Source: Branchiostoma floridae (lineage: Eukaryota; Chordata; Leptocardii; Amphioxiformes; Branchiostomatidae). Taken from it: DNA of 64,000 nt. Below are positions 10,521 to 21,955 of the stretch, piece after piece. The stretch spans positions 18,758,946 through 18,822,945 of the forward strand of contig NC_049986.1 of the NCBI RefSeq assembly GCF_000003815.2, read 5' to 3'. The position numbers were made by a program, and so were the translations under genes. Position 1 is the stretch's first letter. Every line of letters starts with the position of its first letter. The notes under the pieces were generated by a model that worked only from the letters and a program-made list of their open reading frames with translations, was not told the DNA's origin and made no database searches.

Positions 10521-13060
10521 AAATACATGTAAAAGGGGGGTCCCGTGTCTAGCACGTTTAACAGCCTCATAACTCAGTTTGGGCACTTACTGGCTGCAAT
10601 AATACACCAAGGTGAATATGAAATTTTCCTGCCACTTACTTTCTAATGGAGATGTCAGACAGGAAAATGGGGCGGAAAGCCCTGTCCAATCTGAAAAGAG
10701 GGTCTACATAGGGGTTTCTGGCAATGCTTAGTTATTATTGAGCTTCACGTTATAGGTGGTGTCTGTATATCTATTCAACATTGGAAGGTTTGCAATAGCA
10801 GCTGTAACTTCACTGGATCTCTAAATGCAACCGTACAATGATATTAGGTTGTCTGACACTTAGGCCACATATACATGTACATCATGTGCACAGCTGAAAT
10901 AAACATAAGCTAAAATATACCTCTAACTTGGGAATTATTTACAGTATCGTATGAAATTAGACTAAGTAAGCAAAACGGTGTTACCAGTCTACGAACCTGT
11001 TGTGCTTAACTCATGGATCCAATTGAAACCACATCGCTCACTCACTGAGGTGGAAGCTGTATGGGGGCATCATGATGGACAATGGTGTGTGTCCAGAACT
11101 TCCTCTTCATAGCTGCACTGTTATCTGAGAATTAATTCAGATGTGTTAAGATCTCTCAATAACCAACAAAACTTTAAACATCATCAAACTCAGGAAAGAG
11201 CTTAGAAGTTGTAAATGTAACTAGACAAGTACCACACAGTGAACTAAACTCCAGAATAGTTGCCACGGACTGCATATTGCAATGGAAGGTATAAACACAC
11301 CCCTCTATAATGTAGACTTAATACTTGACTTGACTTTATTGATGATGAGAACAGTAGTGCCTACATATTATTAACTCATGCAGGGCTCGAAATACCTGCA
11401 CTGGTGCAAGAAACATTGAAAATTACCTGCACCTGTTCTCATCCATGTGAGCATGGTCCTGGATGAGCTTCATGAAAGACTCAAAATTGGCCTTGTTCTT
11501 TGTCACACCTCAGCACTTACAGACCTATGGAGGATGCTGTTGCCATACCCAATTCCACCTGTGGCGAAGGAGACAAACAGTTTAATATCAATACATCAAG
11601 CAAAAAACAGACCTACGAAGCTTTTCTTCTCGCAATGTAACCAATCCCACAGTCTAAGCCTTTAATAAGATTAAAGACCCAACTCCATCGATTTTACTGG
11701 TCATACACTTATACAGTTACAAGCCGCTTAATTGCAGACCCCATTTGCCAGTGCTTTTCGTGCAATTATTCGAATGGTGCAACAAGTTATTAACTTGAAC
11801 CGCACCACCCTTGGCTTTGGGGATTTCGTGCAATGAACCGAATTGTGCGATTTTCCGCGGTGCAATTAACTGGCTTCTACTGTGCAATGAAACATGCAAA
11901 ATGACTTAAGGTTTTACTATTTACTGCCTACAGCTCTACTTTGGCCACAGGAAATAAATTTTATAGATGACATCAGCGCGCTCATGATTTCAGAAAAATG
12001 CAATTTTTTTTTCTCTTCGGGGATGGTCATGTAGAACAAAATAGGCAAACATGTTGTTGTTCCACTAGTTCACTTCTATAAGACAAGAATGAAGTAGTTG
12101 TAATGCCACGTTGTGTCACTTCAAATCTTGGTACGGAGTTTATGGTGTTATATAGTGGTGTGCAGTATTGGCCTCACTCCCTACCTGACGTCAGCCTCTC
12201 ACGTCAGGTTGTACTGTTGGAGGGCTGCAGGATCTCCACTTTACTGAATTAGCGGCCCAGGTCCAGGCTCTTTGGGCCTGAGTCAGGAATGGCACACAAC
12301 TGTAACAGGAACTTCATTGCCACGGTGATCTGGACAAGGTGCAGCTTTTGGCAATCAGTCACCATCTCTGTTGAAAATAAAACAAAATGATCTATACACA
12401 ATCATTATACAGGTTATATATTCCCTGGAGTGTGCGCTGCATGCATTTTCACTGGAACGGACAGGCAAGCTATTGAAAATGCTGGCAATACTCTTCAATT
12501 GCTTAAAAATTGTGAATACTTTTACCTTTTACAGAAATACAATGTCCTTATCATCTTTATGGGATTTCCCATTAGGTACTAGTAGATTTGAAACAGCAAC
12601 TGAACCAGGCGCAAATGTTTTGGGTGCAAAATAATCATCCATAACCAGGCTACATGCTTACAACAGAACATATTCTGCTACTGTACCCACCTTAACCGAG
12701 TAGATGGGAATCCCTCTCAGATGAAAGCCTTAAGAGGCATCATGTCTTCATGTCTTGTTTTATCTTTTGTCTTGGATTATGCAAGTAAAATGTATCTACC
12801 ACAAGGTTTGCAAAGCTGAGCTTTTGCACCTAGATTACAAAAATTATACATATACACAAGTCTTTTGACTGAATGCAATGTTAAACTTTACATTTGATAA
12901 GTAATGTTACAAAGGAATTCTTACTTCTAACAGAGTGCACTTTTACCATAAATGACAAAGGTATTATGGCAACTGCAATTATGCAAATTATGTCCATAGA
13001 CAGACAAACACATAGACAGAAAAAACAAGACAGACACATTGGAAACAGACTACTTTTTGC
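10521..13060. other. non-coding interior of the element, repeat debris
   Basis: No convincing gene. It contains a CGAAATA-ended repeat fragment at about 11383, a TA-flanked MITE at 11714-11882, and exon-like pieces on the minus strand (near 11450 and 12330) that I could not assign to any family. Some may be further eroded host exons. Confidence 0.4.
11714..11882 (+). mobile_element. 169 bp MITE, TA target site, family A
   Basis: The left end (CAGTTACAAGCCGCTTAATTG) and the inverse of the right end (CAGTAGAAGCCAGTTAATTG) form TIRs. A TA precedes the left end. The interior repeats GTGCAATT/AATTGCAC motifs. A second copy is at 48645-48818. The TA target and CAG ends suggest mobilisation by a Tc1/mariner/pogo-type transposase. 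Confidence 0.7.
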
Positions 13061-13495
13061 AACATTTCCTTCACAGGTCCAGAACAACAAGGAAGTACTT
13101 GTTGCAAAATTTCCTTCACAAGTCCAGAAAGACAAGGAAGTACTTTTTGCAACATTTCCTTCACAAGTCTAGCCAAGGAAGTACTTGTTGCAATGTTTCC
13201 TTCACAAGTCCATGAAGACAAGGAAGTACTTTTTGCAACATTTCCTTCACAAGTCTAGCCAAGGAAGTACTTGTTGCAATGTTTCCTTCACAAGTCCATG
13301 AAGACAAGGAAGTACTTTTTGCAACATTTCCTTCACAAGTCTAGCCAAGGAAGTACTTGTTGCAATGTTTCCTTCACAAGTCCATGAAGACAAGGAAGTA
13401 CTTTTTGCATGATTTCCTTCACAAGTCTAGCCAAGGAAGTACTTGTTGCAATGTTTCCTTCACAAGTCCATGAAGACAAGGAAGTACTTTGGCAC
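13060..13495 (+). repeat. minisatellite of ~41-44 bp half-units (period ~85 bp)
   Basis: Alternating half-units share AAGGAAGTACTT..TTGCAA..TTTCCTTCACAAGTC and end either in TAGCC or in CATGAAGAC. About ten half-units are present and the central ones are nearly identical. The array overlaps the last ~25 codons of the transposase ORF at 13419. Confidence 0.9.
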
Positions 13496-16403
13496 AGCAG
13501 TTCCTTTTGTTCTGACCTGGTTTCTTGCCACCACGGGAATTTGGTGTGGTGACTCGTAACCTTCCATCAGTTGAAACTGAGGTACTTTTATCGACCTTGT
13601 ACTTCATGAACTGCGCAAAATGATCATTGCGTGAGTCTGTGTCCATTGTGGTCCAGACATCGATGGACTTATAGAAGCGAGCGTACGGTTGGCACAGTAC
13701 AAGGTCGCCCTGTCCCGCCAGTGCAAGTCGCAAGTCATCATACTGTGATTTGACAAGCTTTTCAAGCGTGACAACCAGGTCTGTCAGAGAAAGAGTTTTC
13801 CTGTCCACCGCCCGCTTCAGGACGCTGTTGATACTTTCGCAGTTATTGTTGGTCCAGTTGCCAAAGGAGGCTGTCCAGGGACATTTAACTCTTGTGTTGA
13901 AGTTGTCCTCCATTGGCTGTGCCACATAACGTTTGAAATACGTGTCAAACTGTGGTGCATGTTCCATGTAGTACGCTCTGCATTTGGCAATCCTGCTCCT
14001 GAATTGCTTTTCGTCATCAGAATGACTCACGCCTTCCTTTCCAAAGAGGGCCTTTTTGATATTTTTTACTTCAGCCTCAGGCACACCAATCTTTACAAGT
14101 TGGGCTTTAATGTTTTCCTTGAGATGCCGCGTACAGCAAAGACTGCATGACATTGGAAAGGCCTTCTTCATGCCATTCCGCAAGCCTCCTTCATCATCTG
14201 ACCCAAGCACAGGTGGAGAGGGTGCATCATGCAGTTTTGCCGACAACTCTGCAAAGAAATCGTAGTAGGTACCCATGTCAGAATTGTCATGCAGATACAT
14301 GGGTCCAATGAAGATGGGGTGGTTACCTGTTTTCCTTCTTTTCACAGCCAAGTGCTTGAAAACACCAACAGTTACATGAACTTTTGTCAGGTTGAAGGTC
14401 TTGTCAAATCCGAGCACTGCACCTTGTGCCGGCTGAGCTGCACAACAAAAGCGTTTCATGTCCTGGATTTGTTGGTCAGTGTACAAGGTTACAGTGGGGA
14501 CCTTGTTGCTCATAACCTTCACACTCCTTACAAAGTGGCCGTGTGTCTTTGTCATTGACTGCACATTTTGAATGTGGTCAGCAAAGTTTGCATAGCTCCC
14601 GTGGGTTTGCTGCTGTTTCTTGGTCTCACGGTGCTTGGCATTTACAATCTGCCTGGTAGAGCTTAGACCATCCAGCTTCATTTCCTTGTTATAGAGTTCC
14701 TGCCAAATCCGCTTGGGAGGCTGGAACTGTGCTTTGCTCTTGACCTTGTCGAGCAGAACTGGATCGGTGCGGAGGTACTCTCGAGGGTTGATGTTTCTGC
14801 TGCGTCCATGGGGCTTGCGACCAGGAAATCTGCCCAGGTACTCAGCAACAGCAATCTTTGGTAACTCTGTGTTGTCCTGGGTAATCCAGGAAATGCGGCG
14901 TTTGTACTCCTGGCTATTCGTGTGATAGGAATACGCACGGTGCAACACAAAAACCTGATCAGGCTGGGGCTGAGGCTGCAAGGCTGTAAAGATAGGAAGC
15001 CGACGGCCACCTCGGATACGTTTCCGATAGACAGTCCCGTACAGTCCATCCTCGAGCTTAACCTCAGTTGTTCGAGAACCTGCAACATGCACGAAGACGT
15101 GCCTGTTAGTTGGTCCACCACTTTTCCAAGCTCCACTATCATCGCATTTGCGAACCGTCTGGTGGCTTTCCTGGCGTTGTACGTTAGCTGTATTGTCAAA
15201 GACAAAGTAGCAATCCTGCTTTTGTCCTGGCGGGATGCACTCCAGAGGTGTGACTTCCACGTCTGTCAAGATGTCAAACAGGTCATCACTGGACAGGTAA
15301 GTACCTGGTTTTGGTAGGCTGTGGCCTCCAGCTGCAGTGGACACAGGTGTGTCATCTTCATCATCATCACTGCTGCCCTCCGAAGGCGTGGCAGGATAAT
15401 CTATGTCATACATGTCAAGATTGACACTTCCCTCAGAACCGTCACCCTCATCACCAACATTTGACATTACCTCTAGCAGGTCAGTGAGGGTAGTCGATTC
15501 ATCACTGATGGACTCTGGGGAGGGTAGCGGTGAAGGGTCAGAGTCTTGACTGCCTGGGGACAAGAATGACAAGCTGGGGGCTACCTCTGGCTCACTGCCT
15601 TCTTCATCTTCGGGGCCAGACACGAGGTTGTAACTGTCAATAGCATCCCGAGGTTTTAGCACAACAAAGTGGTCAGCATGGAAGTTGTGGCCTTTAGCAA
15701 ACCCAGCCTGAGTCCACATCACAGTCACAGCTGTATCACTTGTGGGACGAACTCCACGGCCATGGACCTTGCGGGTGTGGGGATCCGACGCAAGCTCCAT
15801 GTTCAATCCGGTTGGTGGCAGGTATGTTTGAATGGCAACTCCGAGTGCCGCACTGGCGGCATACACGGTTACCTGATAACTGTAACCACCATCAGAAACA
15901 CCTGTGACGGTCTTCAACAGTTTCTCGTAGTCAGGCTTCTCAACACGATCATCTTTGACAAGGTCGATGTTGTTGGGGTCCTTGAAGTCGTAGTATGCCT
16001 GGTAGGAGAAGATCTCCAGCGCCGTCAAAAGGCGGATGAGCACGTGGTAGTCCTCCTTACCGAACAATCCAAGTGACAGGGCACGAAACAGGCAGTTACC
16101 ATCGCCAGCAACACGCAAAGGCTCATGGCTACGGAGCATGACAGGATGGAACTCCTTCAGCACCTCTGTAGCTGTAATGTCAACATGGCTGTTGCTATGG
16201 TCAACGACAAGAGGACGTTCAGGCATGTAGACATTGTAAGTCTCCTGCAGCAGCAACTCGTTGGACACACCCTGCTTGAAGGCCACACTGGAAGGTGGGA
16301 AACCAGCCACAGTTCCCAATCTAGAAGACACAAAATGAGTAGGAATGTTAGAACGTTGGACCTTAGTTGAGAGAGTAGTATCAGTACAGTTGTTGAGAAA
16401 CAA
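13419..16403 (-). CDS. OTU-domain / Mutator-like DDE transposase
   Basis: An uninterrupted 994-codon frame. Residues ~95-250 are an OTU cysteine-protease-like domain, with GDGNCLF (D101, C104) and HADHFVV (putative H245). Residues ~262-375 are an acidic, Ser/Pro-rich linker. The C-terminal half carries a MULE-type catalytic core: GFDKTF (D667), GSDDEGGLRNGMKKAFP (D736) and NNCESINSVLKR (E856). The D-69-D-119-E spacing is reasonable for MULE transposases. C-x2-C and H residues follow the second Asp (CSLCCTRH). An acceptor-like TTCTAG just before LGTVAGFPPSS (about 16320) means the true N-terminus may come from an upstream exon. The last ~25 codons read into a minisatellite. It probably mobilises, or once mobilised, the surrounding element. 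Confidence 0.85.
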   Translation of the reverse strand: MFLNNCTDTTLSTKVQRSNIPTHFVSSRLGTVAGFPPSSVAFKQGVSNELLLQETYNVYMPERPLVVDHSNSHVDITATEVLKEFHPVMLRSHEPLRVAGDGNCLFRALSLGLFGKEDYHVLIRLLTALEIFSYQAYYDFKDPNNIDLVKDDRVEKPDYEKLLKTVTGVSDGGYSYQVTVYAASAALGVAIQTYLPPTGLNMELASDPHTRKVHGRGVRPTSDTAVTVMWTQAGFAKGHNFHADHFVVLKPRDAIDSYNLVSGPEDEEGSEPEVAPSLSFLSPGSQDSDPSPLPSPESISDESTTLTDLLEVMSNVGDEGDGSEGSVNLDMYDIDYPATPSEGSSDDDEDDTPVSTAAGGHSLPKPGTYLSSDDLFDILTDVEVTPLECIPPGQKQDCYFVFDNTANVQRQESHQTVRKCDDSGAWKSGGPTNRHVFVHVAGSRTTEVKLEDGLYGTVYRKRIRGGRRLPIFTALQPQPQPDQVFVLHRAYSYHTNSQEYKRRISWITQDNTELPKIAVAEYLGRFPGRKPHGRSRNINPREYLRTDPVLLDKVKSKAQFQPPKRIWQELYNKEMKLDGLSSTRQIVNAKHRETKKQQQTHGSYANFADHIQNVQSMTKTHGHFVRSVKVMSNKVPTVTLYTDQQIQDMKRFCCAAQPAQGAVLGFDKTFNLTKVHVTVGVFKHLAVKRRKTGNHPIFIGPMYLHDNSDMGTYYDFFAELSAKLHDAPSPPVLGSDDEGGLRNGMKKAFPMSCSLCCTRHLKENIKAQLVKIGVPEAEVKNIKKALFGKEGVSHSDDEKQFRSRIAKCRAYYMEHAPQFDTYFKRYVAQPMEDNFNTRVKCPWTASFGNWTNNNCESINSVLKRAVDRKTLSLTDLVVTLEKLVKSQYDDLRLALAGQGDLVLCQPYARFYKSIDVWTTMDTDSRNDHFAQFMKYKVDKSTSVSTDGRLRVTTPNSRGGKKPGQNKRNCCAKVLPCLHGLVKETLQQVLPWLDL

Positions 16404-17413
16404 TTGCTATTTTTTAATACTTAAACGTAAAACTGTTCTTTCTGTACCAGTAATACTCCATTACCCTGCTCTATAGAACACAGTACAGCGTAAAAGAGCG
16501 CGCCGCTTCCGGGTCCGCTCAGTTGTGCTCGGGACGCTGTGAGAGGCAAATGCGCTCCCGCAAGTTCGTTATCATACTCCTTCACTGATAAATGTCACAT
16601 ATCCTGCACTTTGAGGGACTATCTTATGGTGGAATCATTATGACCAGTGCTAAATAAAGGACTAATTTCTAATGTCATACATGCACCTATTATCATAATA
16701 GTCTATATGGAATAGATAAGTATACACGATATACATTGCGTCGTAACGTCATGGTGACATTATCAAAGGATGAGATCTGAAAAAAGATCAGACGGGCACT
16801 TTCCCCAAAGATGATACAGGGGTAACCTGACAAATTATTACAAATGTCCAGCGGCGGACCACAGAGACCAGCATTTTATCTCCTCAGACCCAGAGCTAAC
16901 GTTATAAAGATGATAGTTACAACATTTGTCCATGGAAGTAACATACATGCATGCGAGAATTGTAGTGTATATGTAGACATGGAAATCAATACAAAGAAAT
17001 AAAAACACTAGAAAAATAATGATCGATGCTAGGAAAAAAATTGTGCCCATAGTGAAAACTTATGCCCATAGTGAAAACTCAATTATTCGAACACACATGT
17101 CAACAAGGAGCTATAATTGTTCCACTGCTGTAAGTGCAAAGACACTTCACAAATGAATATTCATGTGCACTCTGAAAACATAGTGGTGACTGTTTTGTAC
17201 AATTGCTTTCAACTATCAAGGTCACTGGTCTACCCACCAAGACGGTCAGTGTCAAAATGAGAGGTTTCCCTCCTGGCAGGAAGGTTTAGGATATATATAG
17301 TAATTCTGAGCCCAGCCGTTGGTTCCATTCGCAGAAGTTTGGAAGGGTTCCGCCTTCTATGTACAGTTTTCCGTTAAATAGGTGGTAACAGTCAATGCAG
17401 CTAGTAACAATCC
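16404..17413. other. upstream region of the transposase, no gene seen
   Basis: Contains a short GC-rich patch at about 16490-16570 (GAGCGCGCCGCTTCCGGG) that could be a promoter or first exon for the minus-strand transposase. The rest is AT-rich, with no clear repeat or ORF. Confidence 0.4.
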
Positions 17414-17980
17414 CAGTGTTCGAAATACCCATCTGCAGTCTGCAATTTGCAGAAGGATTTTCAAGATTGCAGAAGAAAAATTAAACAATCTGCAATTTTG
17501 CAGAATGAAAAAAATCAGGCTTGGGATTCAATGGTTCTTAATATGCTAGCAAACTAGTGGCATTCTCACCCCTACAACACATTTTAATTTAGTACCTGTA
17601 TGTTGTCTTGACTTTGTCTTACTTTTGTTTCCTATTGTACTACCAAAAATTTGTCTTCATCTTCTTTGCATATCAATTCATGGTTAGTGTACTATGCAAA
17701 CTGTATAGTGGATGGTACCTGAAACATCTGATTGTTTCCAAAAATCATATCCTGTTGCTTATTTGGTGTACGGTTTATTAGCATGTTGTTTGGAAGTGGG
17801 TGTGATAATAACTAGACTAAGTACATTTATGAATTAATTGGTATACTTCAAGCTGTAGTAGCTCGTCGAGAAGAATATATGGAGGCTTCTGTATTTGCAG
17901 AAAATATTTCAAAATTGCAGAACAAAATTTTGACATTCTGCAATATTGCAGAACACTGGAAAAAAGTATTTCGACCACTG
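17414..17980 (+). mobile_element. MITE with CGAAATA ends and a TCTGCAA-rich interior
   Basis: Ends CAGTGTTCGAAATA and its inverse TATTTCGACCACTG. Both ends carry repeated TCTGCAA/TTGCAGA motifs. Related ends (CAGGGCTCGAAAT) occur at 11383, ~18140 and 46639. Confidence 0.55.
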
Positions 17981-18204
17981 AATCCACATACACTTACATG
18001 TTTTGTCCATCATCGGACAGCTAATAGTGATGTATAAAACCCAGTACATAGACCAGTGCAGGTTAGGTGCAGGTAGACACCAGAAATACCTGCACAGCTG
18101 AAATTTTACCTGCATTAACCTGCATATGTGGGTGATATTTCGAGCCCTGGAAGGCTATCAAGAATTACCTTGAGGACTATGCAAAAAAAACTTTAACCTG
18201 AGAG

Positions 18205-18844
18205 CAAAAGACATGGCAGTGACACGGAAATGGGATGACTTCAAGGGAAAAATGAAGCACACAATGACCCAAATTAAAAGCACATTCCTAGTAAAAATTC
18301 ATCAAGCATATACAACTTGCCCTGGTTTAACAGAAACTTAAGAAGACACTGCCAGAAGAAACAACGTCTTTACAATAAAAGTAAAAGAACGGGGCTTGAC
18401 GAAGACTGGAATAAGTACAAGCTTAAGGAAGTAAAGAAAAGAGTCCTAAAAACATAAGAACAGCACACTCATTGACTCAAAATATGTGGCAGTCATACTG
18501 GGAGAAGCTATAAATAACTGACAAACCCAAAATATTCTGGTCATACATATAATGCCTGAGGAGACACCTTGTTGGGGTAGCCACTCTAAAGGTGAGGAGA
18601 ACCATTGTAAGTGGCATTGAGAAAAAAGCAGAGGCACTCAGTTCACATTTTCAAAGTGTATTCACAGCAGAAGAAGGAACCCCTGCACCCCTCCTATGGA
18701 ACATATAGAAATTTCTACTTATGGTGTAGAAAAAATGTTGCAAGGCCAAAGCATGTGGGCTAGACCAAATATGTGGTTCATCAAAATGACAGTCAGTGAC
18801 ATCGCACCTGTGTTTACTATCATTTTCCAACAGTCGCTTGACAC
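18205..18844 (+). mobile_element. CR1-like LINE fragment (5' part of the RT region)
   Basis: Discontinuous translation typical of CR1/jockey-type ORF2: PWFNRNLRRHCQKKQRLYNK, FQSVFTAEEGTP, then GVEKMLQGQ, DIAPVFTIIFQQSLDT. Stops and frameshifts make it dead. It ends abruptly after QQSLDT at 18844, where the splice-signal minisatellite element begins. Confidence 0.8.
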
Positions 18845-19900
18845 GGTCAGTGATAGATTGTAACAGTCTGATGTTTAAATACCAGTAACCTCTGACCCGT
18901 GACGTATAACTGGTACGGTGTGAGCAGCACAGCCTTTCCGGTCTCTCAGACAACTTCCAGGCCGTTTCCTCATGAAAATAGGAGATAGAGCGACAGTTCA
19001 TCGCGGAACACACACTGTAGTAGTTTGTTAACACATTAAGCATTGTGTTGTAGTTTGAATGCCTGTAAACTTTTATAGCAGGCAAGGTAAGACACCGTAC
19101 AGGTGAGTAAGGTGTGTTTCTTTTTATAACAGACCAGGTATGACATCGTACAGGTGAGTAAGGTGTGTTTCCTTGACTACAGACTAGGTAAGACACCATA
19201 CAGGTGAGTAACCTGTGTTTCCTTTGATAACAGACACTAGGTAAGACACCATACAGGTGAGTAACGTGTATTTCCTTTGATTACTAACCAGGTAAGACAC
19301 CGTACAGGTGAGTAAGGTGTGTTTCCTTTGATTACAGACCAGGTAAGACACCATACAGGTGAGTAAGGTGTGTTTCCTTTTATAACAGGCCAGTTAAGAC
19401 ACCGTACAGGTGAGCAAGGTGTGTTTCCTTTTATAACAGGCCAGTTAAGACACCGTACAGGTGAGTAAGGTGTGTTTCCTTTTATAACAGGCCAGTTAAG
19501 ACACCATACAGGTGAGTAAGGTGTGTTTCCTTTTATAACAGGCCAGTTAAGACACCGTACAGGTGAGTAAGGTGTATTTCCTTTTATAACAGACCAGTTA
19601 AGACACCGTACAGGTGAGTAAGGTGTGTTTCCTTTTATAACAGGCCAGGTAATACACCGTACAGGTGAGTAACGTGTATTTCCTTTGATTAAAGACCAGG
19701 TAAGACACCGTACAGTTCAGTAACGTGTATTTCCTTTGATTACAGACCAGGTAAGACACCGTACAACTTTCCTTTGCCTATAGACCAGATAGGGTATTAT
19801 ACAGGTGAGTAAGGTGTCTTTCCTTTGCCTATGGACTAGACAGGGCATTATACAGGTAAGTAATGTGTCTTTCCTTTGCCTATAGACCAGATAGGGTATT
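18845..19900 (+). mobile_element. splice-signal minisatellite element, copy 1 (plus, right end missing)
   Basis: Begins GGTCAGTGATAGATTGTA, which equals the inverse of the right end of copy 2 at 29873. It has a ~230 bp leader and then ~16 tandem units of ~51 bp from about 19080. Each unit on this strand contains a 3' splice-site-like tract (TTTCCTTTGATTACAG), a 21 nt core and a 5' splice-site-like CAG/GTGAGT. Most also carry CAG/GTAAGA in the core. The first units are the CACCGTACAG variant and the last three the GGCATTATACAG variant. The right TIR is absent and LINE sequence resumes at once. Confidence 0.8.
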
Positions 19901-20100
19901 ATGTGAGGCCAGTACTGGAATATGCAGCCCCGGTTTGGAGTCTTGGACTAACAGTCATGGCAGCTCGAAACCACACAAAAGAGGGCCTGCAGAATCATCA
20001 TGGGGAAGGGGTAATAAAAACCAGAACTGAACGATTTAGAAACAGCACCGCCCCGTATATTGTACGACTACTGAACGAAAACAATATCCTCTCATGACGT
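19893..20100 (+). mobile_element. CR1-like LINE fragment (C-terminal end of the RT)
   Basis: YVRPVLEYAAPVWS and later KTRTERFRNSTAPYIVRLLNE are the usual C-terminal motifs of CR1-type ORF2. A stop follows at about 20094, with a 3' tail to ~20370. The catalytic part of the RT is missing between this piece and the fragment ending at 18844. Confidence 0.75.
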
Positions 20101-20374
20101 CATGACACAGCTACCTGTAAAGGCCACTTACCGGCGTACATTGCTTTTATGAAATCATGTGCAATATCGGTTTCAGATAATTGTTAAACTTTTTTATTAT
20201 ATATAATGTTTAACGGTAATTCGGCACAGCAATGTCATTCTTAACTGTATATATAGTATTTTTAACAATTGTTCCTGTATCTTTTTTAAATGTAACACGG
20301 CAGCAATTCAGGGTCTTACTGACCCTGCTACCTGTATCGTGCAGTTGGATAAGAAATAAACCATTATGATGACA

Positions 20375-21430
20375 CTAAACAATAAAAGACAGGTGGATCT
20401 ACTCATCTAGCAATACTTGATTTCACTAAAGCCTTCGACAAAGTCCAACATAGCAGACTCATATGAAAACTGAAGTACAGTCAAACTTGTATTCAAGAAC
20501 CACTCAAGAGACCAAGGAAATATGGTTGTTGACTGGAGTTGGTTGTTGGATAAAACTGGGGTCGGTTGGCTGGTTGGTATAAAAATTACCATAGGCATCT
20601 GCTTGTATATGTAATGTATTATTGTTACTTATAAAAAAGTCGTACTGATAAAGTTTTGACCCCCAAAGAGTATATTCAATTCAACTGAGCAAAGAAATAC
20701 AAAATAATAAAAAAATGTTACAAGAAAACATGCTGAATTGGTGTGTTTACAAGTAATGTTACATTCGTACTACAAGATGTCCAAATTATGCATTGACAAC
20801 TATTAGTCTCCATGTTGTTATGTAAACTAATTTCAAGAAACCATTGTTTAACAATCAGAGCTGTGTTTATCTGTCAATCAAACAAAAGTTGTCTGTTCCT
20901 TAAACAGCCAAAACAAGCTCTTTTAGTTTCTCTATCAGTATGTCAAAATTCCCACTGATGTGCACACTGATATGCTTCCCTGATTTTCACTGGCATGTTA
21001 GAGTTGAAAAACATTAAAAATCTGTTAACGACATTATTTCTAACAGATTTTTACTGATGTTTACATGGTGTTATTGTTGTGAGGTTTAGTGTGGATCAAA
21101 ATTGTTTCTGATGCAAATGTCAGAGCTTACAGAAGTACTCATTTTGAAATCGTTGCTGCTGGGATGGATCAGACACAGCGACTGTCTCTCAATCTTGGTT
21201 GTTGAGAGGGGTATGAAAGACCCCTAGGGACTGCAAAAATGTGGTTGCTGGTTGGGGTAAGCAGTTGCTTGTTTAAAAGAGGACCATCACCATGCAAAAT
21301 AGGACGGGACTGTCTCAGAGTGGTTGTTGACTGGAGTTGGTTGGTGGATGGAGTTGGTTGGTGGATGGAGTTGGTTGGATGGGCAGGTTTGACTGTACTA
21401 TGGAATTTATTCAATTTATCTTTTTAACAA
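20375..21430 (+). mobile_element. LINE RT fragment split by a MITE
   Basis: LDFTKAFDKVQHSRL is an RT motif block of CR1-type elements. It stops at KLK and resumes at 21396 as YYGI once the MITE at 20478-21395 is removed. The fragment lies after the C-terminal piece at 19893, so it is a separate or rearranged copy. Confidence 0.7.
20478..21395 (+). mobile_element. 918 bp TA-flanked MITE, family B
   Basis: Ends CAGTCAAACTTG and its inverse CAGGTTTGACTG, with TA on both sides. Removing the element and one TA restores the LINE codons L-K-Y-Y-G-I across the site. The right arm has GTTGGTTGGTGGATGGA sub-repeats. The TIR sequence is shared with 23117-23594. Confidence 0.8.
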
Positions 21431-21955
21431 CTTCAAGTGTATATAAATGCACAAAATTTGAGGTATAATATTGTCTGGTGATACAATCAAATTCTTAGAT
21501 TGAACCGTCGTTATATGAGATATAATGTCATTGAGTGAACATAAGGGTTTTTGTTTTCCAGATCATATGTTGAATGGGACAACATGATGAGGTTGTTGAA
21601 GACAGAATGAAATAAAGTAATGTAGTCAACGTATTGGGTGCATTTAGTAGCTCATAACTCAAAGCATTTATTTACTGTGCATGTTGCAAGTAGATTACAG
21701 TGTAATTCTGTTCTGTTCTGACAACACGAGCCACCGACAGATGGTTTTCGCATGGATCCAAGTCTAGTCCTCGTCCCTGGAACTTTGGCGCCAATTTTGG
21801 GGGCGTGTTATGAATCCTGCTCTCTGATTGGACACTTAACAAATCTGTCCTACCTCGCTTGCAATTCGAATGGTCAACGGCTTTTCATGAGTAAACGATG
21901 CGGTTGGCACTGAATATTTGTCACAGTAGGGCAAAAAGTTGTATCAAAGAATGAA
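21431..21955. other. no gene seen
   Basis: Non-coding sequence between the LINE debris and the zinc-finger gene. It may hold the 3' end of that minus-strand gene. Confidence 0.4.

Noticed and set aside
11030-11110. Possible extra gamma-adaptin exon (KRKFWTHTI..)
   Set aside because: The resemblance to the adaptin KRWH region is weak, and it would be out of co-linear order.
11440-11530. Exon-like piece on the minus strand (..FESFMKLIQDHAHMDENRC..) with a donor-like end
   Set aside because: No family recognised and no phase-matched neighbour. It overlaps a repeat end. It might be another captured exon but cannot be supported.
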